This document shows, piece after piece, positions 63,737 through 64,000 of a stretch of DNA of 64,000 nucleotides; the stretch's first letter is position 1; each line of letters begins with the position of its first letter. The position numbers and the translations under genes were made by a program. This DNA is from Brevibacterium album DSM 18261 (GTDB taxonomy: Bacteria > Actinomycetota > Actinomycetes > Actinomycetales > Brevibacteriaceae): contig NZ_AUFJ01000013.1 of assembly GCF_000426445.1 (NCBI RefSeq), positions 163,846 to 227,845 of the forward strand, given 5' to 3'. The notes below the pieces were generated by a model. It had not been told where the DNA came from. It saw only the letters and a list, made by a program, of their open reading frames with translations, and searched no databases.

Positions 63737-64000
63737 TCAGCCCTTCGAAGCGGCCTCGGCACGGGAGAGCTGCGCCTGTCCTCGCAGAGGTTCGCTGCCC
63801 CCGCGCTTGTACACGAGCTGCTTGTTCACGAACTCGTCCATCGCCAGCGGGCCCAGCTCCCGACCCACACCCGAACGCTTGACCCCACCGAAGGGCAGGA
63901 ACTCCCGCGACCCCTCCGGAGTATTCAGAAACACCATCCCCGCATCGATCCGGGAACCCACACGCTCGGCCCGCTCCACATCCTCCGAGAACACCGCCGA
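63737..64000 (-). CDS. NAD(P)-dependent aldehyde dehydrogenase, C-terminal part (cut by window end)
   Basis: The last 87 codons or so of an aldehyde dehydrogenase; the rest lies beyond 64000. GMVFLNTPEG, LPFGGVKRSGVGRELG and DEFVNKQLVY are conserved near the C-terminus of succinate-semialdehyde-type dehydrogenases. The catalytic Cys is outside the window. Third-position GC is lower than in neighbours. It is convergent with the catabolic island and may or may not belong to it. Confidence 0.9.
   Translation of the reverse strand, partial: SAVFSEDVERAERVGSRIDAGMVFLNTPEGSREFLPFGGVKRSGVGRELGPLAMDEFVNKQLVYKRGGSEPLRGQAQLSRAEAASKG

Overview
This window looks like chromosomal DNA of a high-GC actinobacterium, roughly 70% G+C by eye (not computed). 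The case rests on strong GC third-position bias, frequent GTG starts, 4-base ATGA/GTGA gene overlaps, many apparently leaderless promoters (a TANNNT -10 box 6-8 bases before the start codon), an encapsulin of the linocin type and a DyP peroxidase with an encapsulin-loading tail. A Brevibacterium-like or other Micrococcales host would fit, but no marker gene here fixes the genus. I see no rRNA, tRNA, CRISPR array, insertion sequence or phage gene.

1-12.8 kb: an ABC-F ribosome-protection ATPase (minus) behind a long leader with a 15-codon upstream ORF; two translationally coupled paralogous methyltransferases; an MFS exporter; the encapsulin/DyP operon with a DUF1345 membrane protein; a CPBP membrane protease; a TetR repressor divergent from a DrrAB-type ABC exporter. 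12.9-28.8 kb: housekeeping and envelope genes (YyaL/DUF255 protein, thioredoxin, M18 aminopeptidase, DUF1684 fusion, M13 metallopeptidase, CopC, glycerate kinase, MFS, phosphoglucomutase, lipoprotein, rhodanese). 28.9-47.2 kb: acyl-CoA catabolism with three acyl-CoA ligases, an acetyl-CoA hydrolase/CoA-transferase, two enoyl-CoA hydratases, two acyl-CoA dehydrogenases (one an unusual fusion), a thiolase, a MaoC-like hydratase, a Zn-alcohol dehydrogenase and a TetR regulator. A decayed Xre-RES toxin-antitoxin locus sits inside this block, flanked by two copies of a 62-bp palindromic repeat.

47.4-63.6 kb: a second catabolic island. It has a sugar-lactone-oxidase-like flavoenzyme and a PLP deaminase/aldolase (minus), then an amidase, a split transketolase, a class III aminotransferase, a complete dipeptide/opine-type ABC importer with fused ATPases, a cytoplasmic penicillin-acylase-type Ntn hydrolase and a TetR regulator (plus). 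A shared dyad close to TCGGTYAWCCGA lies before the amidase, the transketolase and the importer, so the island looks like one regulon for import and breakdown of an N-acylated amino compound. This is my best candidate for an undescribed system. The window ends inside an aldehyde dehydrogenase gene.

Across the window, intergenic gaps hold long near-perfect inverted repeats that fall into sequence families recurring tens of kb apart. They look like interspersed palindromic repeats that may also end transcription.
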